In this document: piece after piece, positions 1 to 7,132 of the stretch
Numbering within the stretch: the stretch's first letter is position 1
How the letters are laid out: every line of letters starts with the position of its first letter
Source: Eubacterium sp.
Lineage (GTDB): Bacteria > Bacillota > Clostridia > Lachnospirales > Lachnospiraceae
DNA: 37,638 nucleotides
Assembly (NCBI GenBank): GCA_003486385.1
Contig: DNFT01000114.1
Coordinates: 1 to 37,638, forward strand
Reading direction: 5' to 3'
The notes under the pieces: model-generated
Told to the model about the DNA's origin: nothing
Databases searched by the model: none
What the model saw: the letters and a program-made list of their open reading frames with translations, nothing else
Made by a program: the position numbers and the translations under genes

Positions 1-57
1 GGGTCTGACACCGGTGTCCCAATGTGCCGGGACACCGGTGTCAGACCCCTGTCCCGG
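1..57. repeat. REP-like hairpin repeat downstream of rnhA
   Basis: Positions 1-20 and 29-48 are perfect 20-base inverted repeats separated by 8 bases, so this can form a very stable hairpin. Each arm itself contains the palindrome ACACCGGTGT. The flank 49-55 (CTGTCCC) with the right arm reads, on the minus strand, GGGACAGGGGTCTGACACC, nearly the same as the element at 30356-30384. It lies 2-58 bases beyond the rnhA stop codon and could serve as its terminator, but there is no U-tract. The element may extend past the window edge. Assignment to a REP/RAYT-type family is inference. Confidence 0.75.
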
Positions 58-58
58 A

Positions 59-748
59 TTATATGCCTACAGCCTCCTTGGCAAGCCTGTCCGCTTCCTC
101 GTTGCCCTCAACGCCGGAATGACCTTTTACCTTGACAAAATGAAGCTTTATATCGTTCTTTACGGATTGTATATAGTCATGGTAGGCTATCGTTCCCTTC
201 TTGTTGCGCTTCCACGAACCATTAGCCCACATCTCTATTCCCATATAGTCATAGTAGATTACCAGCTCCTTGATTCCAAGCTCAATAGCGCGTCTGATTG
301 CCGCCATGCTTCCCCCGACCTCGCCGGATACATTCCGCATCGAAGCCATCTCAGGATCATCGCCATGCCCCTGGAGCACCTCTCTTACACCTTCATGTAC
401 CAAAAAGCCGCCGTAGCCGTATACCTTGGCAGCTATATTGTATGAGCCATCGACAAAGGCATAGGGTAATGTATCCAGCGCCATTGCAGCGGAGCTTTTA
501 TCCACTGCCTGTTCATTTCCTGCAATGCATCCCCCCTCGTCAACTGTAGTTGAAGGTGTTATGCATGCACCGGAAATAGTGCATGCGCTGCCTCCGGTTC
601 TGCCCATGAACTCTTCCGCCTCCGCACGCGTCTTGAAGCTTTTATACACAGGACCGGAAAATCCATCCACATTTTTCTTACACTCATCCCAGCTTAGATA
701 TATCCCCGGAGTTCTTCCGACTCTTACCGCATAAAATTTCCCTGCCAT
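59..748 (-). CDS. rnhA: Ribonuclease HI with N-terminal viroplasmin-type domain
   Basis: This cytoplasmic enzyme cleaves the RNA strand of RNA:DNA hybrids (R-loops, primer removal). Residues 4-50 (KFYAVRVGRTPGIYLSW...) form the caulimovirus viroplasmin/RNase H1 N-terminal hybrid-binding domain. Residues about 51-93 are a Gly/Ser/Thr/Cys-rich linker, and 95-229 are the RNase H fold. The catalytic acids D100 (FVDGSYN), E143 (SGEVGGS), D167 (YYDYMG) and D220 (NEEADRLAKEA) and the loop histidine H210 (KGHSG) are all present. I chose the ATG at 748 because GAGGAG, 8 bases upstream, sits inside the last codons of the preceding gene; an in-frame start at 766 lacks this. The spacing of 4 bases from the upstream stop indicates co-transcription and translational coupling with the desulfidase-family gene. 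Assignment is firm; the linker length is the only unusual part. Confidence 0.93.
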   Translation of the reverse strand: MAGKFYAVRVGRTPGIYLSWDECKKNVDGFSGPVYKSFKTRAEAEEFMGRTGGSACTISGACITPSTTVDEGGCIAGNEQAVDKSSAAMALDTLPYAFVDGSYNIAAKVYGYGGFLVHEGVREVLQGHGDDPEMASMRNVSGEVGGSMAAIRRAIELGIKELVIYYDYMGIEMWANGSWKRNKKGTIAYHDYIQSVKNDIKLHFVKVKGHSGVEGNEEADRLAKEAVGI

Positions 749-752
749 TTTA

Positions 753-2054
753 CTACTTCTCCTCAAGCATCATCTTGATTATCTCTTTATCCGTCTGGTG
801 CATGCCCACCTTGCCTATGTAGCCGACGCAGCTTATCGTCTCGCCTGCCTCCTCCTTGAGGATTCCGGTGTACGCCTCATAAGCCTTGCCCTTCATCGCA
901 AGATAATGTCCCATCATCGCCGCATCAAGACTGGACGCAATCTTAGCCGCGCATGAAATCTTGGCTCCGTCGCAGATAATTCCCGGAATGTTCGCAAGTG
1001 TGTTGTCTATCGTGTCCTTAATCTGCTTTATCGTGCCGCCTGCAAGGTACGTAATCGCAGCTGCGCTCGCACACGAAGCCGATACAGCACCGCAGAAAGC
1101 AGAGAGCTTTCCTATGAATTCCTTCTGGAATGTGGTGAGCAGGCTTGAAAATACAAGCGCACGGTATAATTTTTCAGACTGTATATTGTTCTCTCGCGCG
1201 TACACGATTACCGGCACGGATGAGGCTATTCCCTGATTGCCGCTTCCCGAATTGATGATAACAGGCATGTCACAGCCGCCCATTCTCGCCTCGGAGGCTG
1301 CACAGGCGTAAGCCTTCATTCTTGTGACTACGCTCTCAGCGTATGTCTCACGTATTACTCTTCCAAGTCCCAGACCGTAATTTCCAGACATCCCCTCGTA
1401 TGCTATGTCCATATTGTACTGAATCTGCCTGTCAAAAAGCTGTCTCACCTTCGATATGTCGACCTCATCGGCGAACTGCCTTATATTCTCAATGCTGAGC
1501 TGCGAGCGGTCTGCACATGCGGCACCATTTTCCTGTGAACCGCACCCTCCGGCAGCATTTTCTGCCCCGGATACATTTTCAAGCACCGAACCGTTCCTCC
1601 TGATACATGTGATATTGGTGTGTGAATGGCGCACCTCAACCGAAGCACTCTCCGCTCCTGCCTTCATCCCGATGATAAAATGAAGCGGAATCTCGGAGTC
1701 AAGGAACTCGACATGACATTTTTTGTCGTTTACGAACTGCTCTGCCTCTCTTCTTCCTGCGTCATCGACAGCCTCTAATACCTCCATGCATTTGGAGGCA
1801 TCACCGGCTAACGCACCAAGCGCACATGCCGCCTCAATTCCTATCATTCCCTGCGAATTAGGTATGGAGACGCAGCGCACATTCTTAATCATGTTCCCTG
1901 AACAGTACGCATCTATATGCTCCGGTGCCGCACCTAAGACCTCCCTGCAGCGCGCGGACGCATAGGCAAGCGCAATCGGCTCCGTACAGCCCATCGCAGG
2001 TATCAGCTCCTCCTCAAGTATTTTTATGAAATTATCCTGTATATTCTTGTCCAT
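753..2054 (-). CDS. L-cysteine desulfidase / L-serine dehydratase alpha-like family protein (UPF0597)
   Basis: The full-length 433-residue protein belongs to the iron-sulfur serine-dehydratase alpha-like family that includes archaeal L-cysteine desulfidase and E. coli CyuA/YhaM. Characterised members degrade L-cysteine to pyruvate, ammonia and sulfide using a [4Fe-4S] cluster rather than PLP. The hallmark GCTEP motif is at 22-26 (C23). C321, C361 and C368 lie in the FCGAVSASC and GIICDGAKISC stretches and match the pattern of cluster ligands in the archaeal enzyme. A glycine-rich SGSGNQGIASSVPV segment is also typical. RBS AGAAGG lies about 9 bases before the ATG. A possible promoter is TTGGTG-17-TATCAT upstream. 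First gene of a two-gene unit with rnhA. Substrate (Cys, Ser or another amino acid) cannot be settled from sequence. Confidence 0.85.
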   Translation of the reverse strand: MDKNIQDNFIKILEEELIPAMGCTEPIALAYASARCREVLGAAPEHIDAYCSGNMIKNVRCVSIPNSQGMIGIEAACALGALAGDASKCMEVLEAVDDAGRREAEQFVNDKKCHVEFLDSEIPLHFIIGMKAGAESASVEVRHSHTNITCIRRNGSVLENVSGAENAAGGCGSQENGAACADRSQLSIENIRQFADEVDISKVRQLFDRQIQYNMDIAYEGMSGNYGLGLGRVIRETYAESVVTRMKAYACAASEARMGGCDMPVIINSGSGNQGIASSVPVIVYARENNIQSEKLYRALVFSSLLTTFQKEFIGKLSAFCGAVSASCASAAAITYLAGGTIKQIKDTIDNTLANIPGIICDGAKISCAAKIASSLDAAMMGHYLAMKGKAYEAYTGILKEEAGETISCVGYIGKVGMHQTDKEIIKMMLEEK

Positions 2055-2196
2055 TAAATTCGATCCTTCTGTCCTTTATGATATTTTAAATAATATTTTG
2101 CACCAATAATATATTTATTTTGATAATGTCGTATACTTATTTCAAGCCCTAAAACTCATTTCCAATGCCCACAATAAACACATCGAATATATAAAT

Positions 2197-3243
2197 CTAC
2201 GCCTTTACCGCCCAACGCATCTTCGTTGAACGCGCCCTGCTGTTGCGCGCGCACTCCTCGGCGGATGGTCTTATCACATCCTTGGCAGCCTCACTGTAGA
2301 TTCCGTCCTTCTCCATCTGCTTAAAATACTTTTTCACCATCCTGTCCTCACCGGAATGGAAGGTGAGAATAGCCACCCTGCCTCCCGGTGCAAGTATGCC
2401 GGGAAGCTTGCTAAGAAACGCATCTAACACTTCAAATTCACTGTTCACGTCAATCCTCAATGCCTGAAATGTTCTCTGGCATGATTTTTTTACCATCTCC
2501 CTGCGCTCTGCCTCGGGCAGGAACTCAAGAGCCTTCTCTATAACCTGTCTGAGTGCCGTTGTGGTGTCAATCGCATGCTTCCTCTTCCGCTCCCTCATTA
2601 TCTGCGCCGCTATCTGTTCAGCGTAAGGCTCGTCCGAATTTTCAACAAGCATTCCGACAATCTCGTCCTCATCAAGCTCAGCAAGACGCTCCGCAGCGGG
2701 CACCCCGGCCTCCGGATTGAGCCTCAAATCAAGCGGTCCATCCACCTTGTATGAAAATCCGCGCTCCGGGTTATCAATCTGCATTGAGGACACTCCAAGG
2801 TCTGCAAGCACGAAGTCAAACAGTCCGCTCTCCGGCACAAGCTTGTCTATATCGGCGAAATTCATCTGCTTAACCGTGAGGATATCCTCCCCATAGCCCG
2901 CATCGCGCAGTCTCCCGGTAGTCTTTTTAATCTCTATAGGGTCGATGTCAAGTGCATACATATGCCCTTCTCCCTCAAGCTTTTCAAGCATTTTTCTTGT
3001 GTGCCCACCATAACCGAAGGTCGCATCAAGCCCCTTCTGCCCCGGCTTTATCTGCAAAAAATCAAGAATCTCATTCACACATATAGAAATATGCATGCCG
3101 GCAGGTGTGATTCCCTTGCTTATAACATGCTCTATCGTATCGGCATATTTCTCCGGGTTAAGCTCCTTGTATTTCTCCTCAAACTTCTTAGGATGTGTTC
3201 CCGAATATCTCTTTCTGCGCACATGCGGCTTATTTTCTTCCAT
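2197..3243 (-). CDS. RsmH-type 16S rRNA (cytosine-N4)-methyltransferase, divergent paralog with basic N-terminal extension
   Basis: The protein belongs to the MraW/RsmH family, which N4-methylates 16S rRNA C1402 using SAM. Visible motifs are DATFGYGGHT (SAM loop), ALDIDP, LADLGVSSMQIDNPERGFS, DGPLDLRLNP, KSCQRTFQALRIDVNSE, ILTFHSGEDRMVKKYF and the C-terminal RPSAEECARNSRARSTKMR. The order matches the family, but several normally invariant positions differ (YGGHT for GGGHS, SGEDR for SLEDR). About 45 extra residues, rich in Lys/Arg (RRKRYSGTHPKKFEEKYKE), precede the catalytic domain. It stands alone rather than in an mraZ-rsmH-ftsL cluster, which suggests a second copy. I chose ATG 3243 because it is preceded by AGAAAGG and gives a compact basic N-terminus; ATG 3285 with a weaker GGGAA is possible. 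A promoter is called at 3387-3415. Whether it methylates C1402 or another cytosine is open. Confidence 0.85.
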   Translation of the reverse strand: MEENKPHVRRKRYSGTHPKKFEEKYKELNPEKYADTIEHVISKGITPAGMHISICVNEILDFLQIKPGQKGLDATFGYGGHTRKMLEKLEGEGHMYALDIDPIEIKKTTGRLRDAGYGEDILTVKQMNFADIDKLVPESGLFDFVLADLGVSSMQIDNPERGFSYKVDGPLDLRLNPEAGVPAAERLAELDEDEIVGMLVENSDEPYAEQIAAQIMRERKRKHAIDTTTALRQVIEKALEFLPEAERREMVKKSCQRTFQALRIDVNSEFEVLDAFLSKLPGILAPGGRVAILTFHSGEDRMVKKYFKQMEKDGIYSEAAKDVIRPSAEECARNSRARSTKMRWAVKA

Positions 3244-3386
3244 GTCCGTTCTACCTTTCTGTGTATCTTTGCTTTCCTTATTCATTCTATTCCCAGTATG
3301 CTTTTACATTTCTGTAATCTTTTGTATAGCTCTATGCTTTCATCTGCTGACTGTTTTAATTTTCGTTCTAAAACACAATTCTTTTT

Positions 3387-3415
3387 ATTTTAACATGCCA
3401 CACTACTTATCGCAA
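3387..3415 (-). promoter_or_regulatory. Predicted sigma-A promoter for the rsmH-like gene
   Basis: On the minus strand TTGCGA (3410-3415), a 17-base spacer and TAAAAT (3387-3392) lie about 145 bases upstream of the chosen start. The -35 box overlaps the end of the putative remnant frame at 3407-3601. Confidence 0.45.
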
Positions 3416-3761
3416 TAAGCAAAAAACATCATTCATTGGTAACTTTTTAAATCCATATTTTTTCCTGATAATCCGCTGTATCCATCCAATGAGCAGCCAG
3501 TCAATGGGTATATAACTCACTCTTTGCCCTGCCGTGCCCATTTCGCAAATCATATTTTCAATTTTTGTGAATATCGTGGGTAATATACAGTTTTTTTCTA
3601 ACTATACCCAAAAATTGATGTTCTCTGTCTAATTCTCCCCTGATAATTGATGTTTTCAGCGTTTTTGTGGTTTTGCCGGAACACAATTCACGTTTCAAAG
3701 TCAATGCAAATAATTTTTCAACAAAGCAACGCGCACTTGAGGCACTAATAAAATATGCAGC
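3407..3761 (-). pseudogene. Possible decayed coding remnant in the 588-bp gap between rsmH-like gene and amidase
   Basis: The gap 3286-3873 has no intact gene. Within it, minus-strand frame A is open from 3761 to a TGA at 3558 (67 codons), and frame B is open from 3601 to a TAA at 3407 (64 codons). The frames overlap at a run of seven A residues (3591-3597 as T on the plus strand), where a one-base slip would join them into about 115 codons. Frame B contains a protein-like stretch, IPIDWLLIGWIQRIIRKKYG, amphipathic with a basic end. Neither frame has a convincing start with an RBS, and I do not recognise the sequence. It may be a frameshifted relic or chance. A third short open frame without a start codon runs at about 3283-3390 and ends overlapping the alternative rsmH start. 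Confidence 0.25.
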
Positions 3762-3827
3762 TCAATCATTTGGAAAAACCCAAGAATTTTAATGTATATG
3801 TATGCGACCTGAATTTTTTGAGTATGC

Positions 3828-3858
3828 GGACGGTTCCAACATCCCATTGGAACCGTCC
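3828..3858. repeat. Perfect 12-bp inverted repeat downstream of amidase gene
   Basis: GGACGGTTCCAA (3828-3839) and TTGGAACCGTCC (3847-3858) form a perfect hairpin with a 7-base loop, 15 bases past the amidase stop codon. On the minus strand it lacks an immediate U-tract (GCATACTC follows), so it may be a weak terminator or an mRNA 3'-end stabiliser. Confidence 0.6.
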
Positions 3859-3873
3859 ACACGGGTATACACA

Positions 3874-5100
3874 TCACTTCGTTGTAATATAAGTGTTGTA
3901 GCGGTACTGTCTAAGCTTATACTCCATTGCTATCGCATTGGAGAGATTCCTGTATGCACCTACCTGTACCTTGTACAGCCCATCGTCATATACGATGAAT
4001 GCAGGGAAGCCGTCCACAAGAAGTGAATTGAGCATACGGTCTGCATTATCCTTGTTGCGGTATGCTCCGACCTGAACGCGGTAGAGCACATCCTTGCACT
4101 GACAGTTACAGGAGCGTGTTCCCGGTTCGTTGAAAATCTCGGCACTCTCATCATAGAACCTTTCCCCTCCGCGCACACCATAATCCTGCGTGCTGTCCGA
4201 AGGCATCCTGCCCTGCTGATTATCTCCCATCATGCTTCCGCCATCATACATCCCGTCATCCCAGCGCATGTCATTGCCTCTGTCCATACGCATACCATCA
4301 TTACCTCTATTATTCTGCATATTATCATCAGCTCTGTCCTTGCGCATGCCACTATCATTATTCGTCTCATTTCTCCACACATTATTGTCCATGCCATCAG
4401 GATAAGGCAGCCCTGTGCTGTCCCTCATATTACCCGCATTTCCAACATCTCCTGTGTTCCCCTCATTTCCTATTTTTCCCATATTCCCCATGTTACCCAT
4501 ATTTCCAGTGTTCCCCATATTTCCATCATCCTGCCACATATCCGCTGTCGTAGCTGCCGGTGATGTATATACAGGATAGCCGAGCGTCTGCAGGATTCCG
4601 TTAGCTATCCCCTGCGCCAGCTCATCAAAATTCCTGTCAAATGTCTCATTATCCTTATCGCTGTTGATAAACCCTGCCTCCACAAGCACGGCAGGCATCC
4701 GAGTTCTTCTTAAAACGACAAGGTCTTTTCTCTCGTCAATTCCAAGATTCTTAAGCCCTGCTTTCTCCATTCCCTCAAGTATATTGTTGGCAAGCTCCTT
4801 TTTTATGCCGCTGTCGCTGTAGACAAGCACCTCCGCACCTGAATACTGATCAGGGTACTCACTGGAATTTCTGTGTATGGACACAAAATAATCCGCTCCG
4901 ACATTGTTTCCATCCTGTGCCTTTTTAAAAGGTGTCTCATAGAAGTCCCCATCTCTTGTGTATACAACATCAACTCCTCTCGCCTCAAGAAGTGCCCCGA
5001 CTGCCTTTCCCAGCCTCAGCACATCATCCTTTTCCTGACGTCCATTATATACAGCTCCCGGATCACTTCCGCCGTGCCCCGGGTCAATGACAACAAGCAT
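3874..5100 (-). CDS. N-acetylmuramoyl-L-alanine amidase (Amidase_3) with G-N-X repeat linker and C-terminal SPOR domain
   Basis: Residues 2-172 are an Amidase_3 zinc hydrolase that cuts the amide bond between MurNAc and the stem peptide. Zinc ligands H9 (IDPGHGG), E23 and H76 (SIHRNSS) and catalytic E141 (VEAGFINSDKDN) are present. Residues 193-225 are eleven uninterrupted Gly-X-Y triplets, mostly GNM, without proline. Residues 226-335 are a Met/Asn/Asp-rich linker ending in a CNCQC cluster (331-335). Residues 338-408 form a SPOR domain with paired YRVQVGAYRN / YKVQVGAYRN strands, which in known proteins binds septal glycan stripped of stem peptides. There is no signal peptide: the protein begins directly with MLVVIDPGHGG. 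RBS AGGATGG precedes ATG 5100. Likely a cell-separation or spore/septum amidase; how it leaves the cytoplasm is unclear. It lies downstream of the folA terminator, so it is separately expressed. Confidence 0.88.
   Translation of the reverse strand: MLVVIDPGHGGSDPGAVYNGRQEKDDVLRLGKAVGALLEARGVDVVYTRDGDFYETPFKKAQDGNNVGADYFVSIHRNSSEYPDQYSGAEVLVYSDSGIKKELANNILEGMEKAGLKNLGIDERKDLVVLRRTRMPAVLVEAGFINSDKDNETFDRNFDELAQGIANGILQTLGYPVYTSPAATTADMWQDDGNMGNTGNMGNMGNMGKIGNEGNTGDVGNAGNMRDSTGLPYPDGMDNNVWRNETNNDSGMRKDRADDNMQNNRGNDGMRMDRGNDMRWDDGMYDGGSMMGDNQQGRMPSDSTQDYGVRGGERFYDESAEIFNEPGTRSCNCQCKDVLYRVQVGAYRNKDNADRMLNSLLVDGFPAFIVYDDGLYKVQVGAYRNLSNAIAMEYKLRQYRYNTYITTK
4426..4524 (-). repeat. In-frame 9-bp tandem repeat encoding Gly-X-Y triplets
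   Basis: Eleven consecutive 9-base units encode G-N-M, G-N-T, G-K-I, G-N-E, G-D-V, G-N-A and similar triplets inside the amidase gene. The units are imperfect at DNA level and keep the reading frame, so copy number may vary between strains without frameshift. Confidence 0.85.
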
Positions 5101-5141
5101 ACCTCTACCATCCTGTTTTCGATAATATGGTATATTCTATG

Positions 5142-5184
5142 AAAAAAAAATAAGGATGTGAAAATATTTTTCAACACCCCTATT
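5142..5184 (-). terminator. Intrinsic terminator of the TPR-hflX-folA operon
   Basis: On the minus strand a stem of AATAGGGGTG / CATCCTTATT continues through TGAAAA / TTTTCA with a 3-base loop and one bulged T. It is followed directly by nine U residues (plus-strand A run 5142-5150). It lies 108-150 bases past the folA stop and just upstream of the amidase start. Confidence 0.85.
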
Positions 5185-5291
5185 TTATCCTATGACTATA
5201 TCGTCTATGTTTGTCATTTTATGTAATGTACTTTTACAGAATAACCTATACATTATAGATATATTTATTTGCATGTCTATTATATGCCCAA

Positions 5292-5780
5292 TTACCCTCT
5301 CACATACTTCACAAAGGTATACTCAAGGTCAAAATATGTCTGTTCCTCGCTCTCCTCGGCAACCTTCCACTCCGGCAGCTTGTCAAGATTCGGAAAATGC
5401 CTGTCCGCCTGATATTCATAATCAATCTTGGTTATATGTGCCGTATCGCAGTAAGGGAGCAGCTGCTCATATACAGCTTCGCCGCCAATCACATACACAT
5501 CCTCTGACTTATATTTCTCCAATTCCTTCAACAGCTCATCGACACTGTATACCACCGTTGCGTCCTTTACCTTAAGGCTTCTGTCATTGGTGAGCACTAT
5601 ATTGGTACGGTTCTTGAGCGGAATGCCGTTAGGAAAGCTCTCAAGCGTCTTTCTTCCCATCACAACAACCTTGCCTGTGGTGACCTTCTGAAACCACTTC
5701 TGGTCATTAGGTATCCTCACAAGGAGGTCATTTCTGTAGCCTATCGCCCAGTTTGAATCAACTGCCGCAATTATGTTCAT
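5292..5780 (-). CDS. folA: Dihydrofolate reductase
   Basis: NADPH-dependent reduction of dihydrofolate to tetrahydrofolate, cytoplasmic, needed for thymidylate, purine and formyl-Met synthesis. The 162-residue length is standard. The N-terminal IIAAVDSNWAIGYRNDLLVRI, the active-site acid D26 (IPNDQKWF), VVMGRKTLESFP (NADPH contact, 40-50) and the VYVIGGEAVYEQLLP motif are all present. I chose ATG 5780 because AAGGAG sits 7 bases upstream; the in-frame ATG at 5801 has no RBS. It follows hflX by 50 bases and ends before a strong terminator, so it is the last gene of a TPR-hflX-folA operon. No thymidylate synthase gene is adjacent, which is common in Clostridia with thyX or distant thyA. Confidence 0.95.
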   Translation of the reverse strand: MNIIAAVDSNWAIGYRNDLLVRIPNDQKWFQKVTTGKVVVMGRKTLESFPNGIPLKNRTNIVLTNDRSLKVKDATVVYSVDELLKELEKYKSEDVYVIGGEAVYEQLLPYCDTAHITKIDYEYQADRHFPNLDKLPEWKVAEESEEQTYFDLEYTFVKYVRG

Positions 5781-5830
5781 ATCTGTTCTCCTTCCATTCA
5801 TGTATACCTGTCAACCGCTTACCGCACATT

Positions 5831-7090
5831 CTACGATATCTGGCTATATATCTCAGAAGGTACATACGCCTTCACTATAATACCGGCTTGCGTGTACTCC
5901 TCTGAGAGAAGCTGTCCGAACTTGCGGATTAACTGTATCTTACCTGCCTGATCATAAGAGTATGTCTTTTCAACATACACCTTCTGCGCCCTTAGAAGCT
6001 CCTCTATTGCGCTCTTTAGCTCCTCAAGCCCTTCTCCTGTCTTAGCCGAACCGTATATTACCTTCTCCGCCTTAAAATCCTTCGGGAGTTCGTCACTCTC
6101 ACACCTATCACGCTTGTTAAACAAGGTTATGACCGGCTTATCACCTGCTCCGAGGTCGGCAAGCGTCGAGTATACAACATGCATCTGTGTGTCCATCTGA
6201 GGACTAGAGCTGTCAACGACATGCACTATGATGTCGGCATATTTTGCCTCCTCAAGTGTGCTTTTGAACGCCTCGATAAGATGGTGCGGAAGCTTTCTTA
6301 TGAAGCCTACCGTATCGGTCATAAGAACATTCTGTCCGCTCTCAAGCTCGATTCCCCTTGTAGTCGGGTCAAGTGTTGCGAAAAGCTTATCCTCGGCAAG
6401 CACACCTGCCTGTGTCAATTTGTTGAGAAGCGTCGATTTTCCGGCATTAGTGTAGCCTACTATGGCCACCACCGGGACTGAACTTCTCATTCTCTGTGTT
6501 CTTGCAAGGCTTCTATGCCCCTCTATATCCTCAAGCTCCCGTCCGAGCTGTACAATTCTGTCCTTTATAAGTCTTCTGTCAAGCTCAAGCTTCTTCTCAC
6601 CGGGACCTCTTGTTCCTATTGAGCCTGCCATATTTCCGCCTACCCGCGAAAGGGAGCTTCTAAGGCCTACAAGTCTGGCAAGACTGTACTTAAGCTGTGC
6701 CGCTTCAACCTGAATCTTTCCCTCACTCGTCACAGCCCTCTTCGCAAAAATATCAAGAATGACCATGGTTCTGTCCATGACCTTCATTCTCAGCTCACTC
6801 TCAAGATTTCTTAGCTGTGCAGGCGAAAGCTCATCATCACACACAACGCCTGTTGCACCTATCTCTTCCGCAAGCTCGCGAACTTCCTCAATCTTACCTG
6901 TGCCGATATATGTTCCCGGATGAACCGAATCCCTGTTCTGAATCACCTTTTCAAGCGTAACTGCTCCGGCAGTCTTTACCAACTCCTCAAGCTCATCAAG
7001 TGATTCCTCTGTATCGTCATTCTCAGAGGTACACACCCCTATGAGAATAACCTTCTCAATGTCTTTTGCTGTATCTATAAGTTCCGCCAT
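5831..7090 (-). CDS. hflX: HflX-type ribosome-associated GTPase
   Basis: HflX binds the 50S subunit, splits stalled 70S ribosomes in stress and rescues hibernating ones. The N-terminal HflX domain (about 12-185) has the signature TYIGTGKIEEV, CDDELSPAQLRNLE, VMDRTMVILDIFAKRA and VEAAQLKY, followed by the loop GGNMAGSIGTRGPGEKKLE. The G domain (about 200-360) has G1 GYTNAGKST, the switch region TTRGIEL, G3 DTVGF, G4 NKRD and G5 SAKTGEG. The 419-residue length is normal. ATG 7090 is chosen because GGAGG ends 5 bases before it; the in-frame ATG at 7102 contains this RBS and has none of its own. It lies 42 bases downstream of the TPR lipoprotein gene. Confidence 0.94.
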   Translation of the reverse strand: MAELIDTAKDIEKVILIGVCTSENDDTEESLDELEELVKTAGAVTLEKVIQNRDSVHPGTYIGTGKIEEVRELAEEIGATGVVCDDELSPAQLRNLESELRMKVMDRTMVILDIFAKRAVTSEGKIQVEAAQLKYSLARLVGLRSSLSRVGGNMAGSIGTRGPGEKKLELDRRLIKDRIVQLGRELEDIEGHRSLARTQRMRSSVPVVAIVGYTNAGKSTLLNKLTQAGVLAEDKLFATLDPTTRGIELESGQNVLMTDTVGFIRKLPHHLIEAFKSTLEEAKYADIIVHVVDSSSPQMDTQMHVVYSTLADLGAGDKPVITLFNKRDRCESDELPKDFKAEKVIYGSAKTGEGLEELKSAIEELLRAQKVYVEKTYSYDQAGKIQLIRKFGQLLSEEYTQAGIIVKAYVPSEIYSQIS

Positions 7091-7132
7091 TGCAGCCTCC
7101 ATTCACTAACACTATTTAAATGTAACAACCAA

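Noticed and set aside
14..445. Plus-strand open frame of 143 codons
   Set aside because: It runs antisense to rnhA, which has intact catalytic residues, and has no RBS or recognisable protein.
3283..3390. Open frame encoding a Lys/Leu/Glu-rich stretch that ends in an ATGA overlap with the alternative rsmH start
   Set aside because: No ATG, GTG or TTG start lies in frame after the preceding stop, so I cannot support it as a gene.
4426..4524. Short tandem repeats considered as a CRISPR or satellite array
   Set aside because: The 9-base units have no spacers and stay in frame inside the amidase gene.
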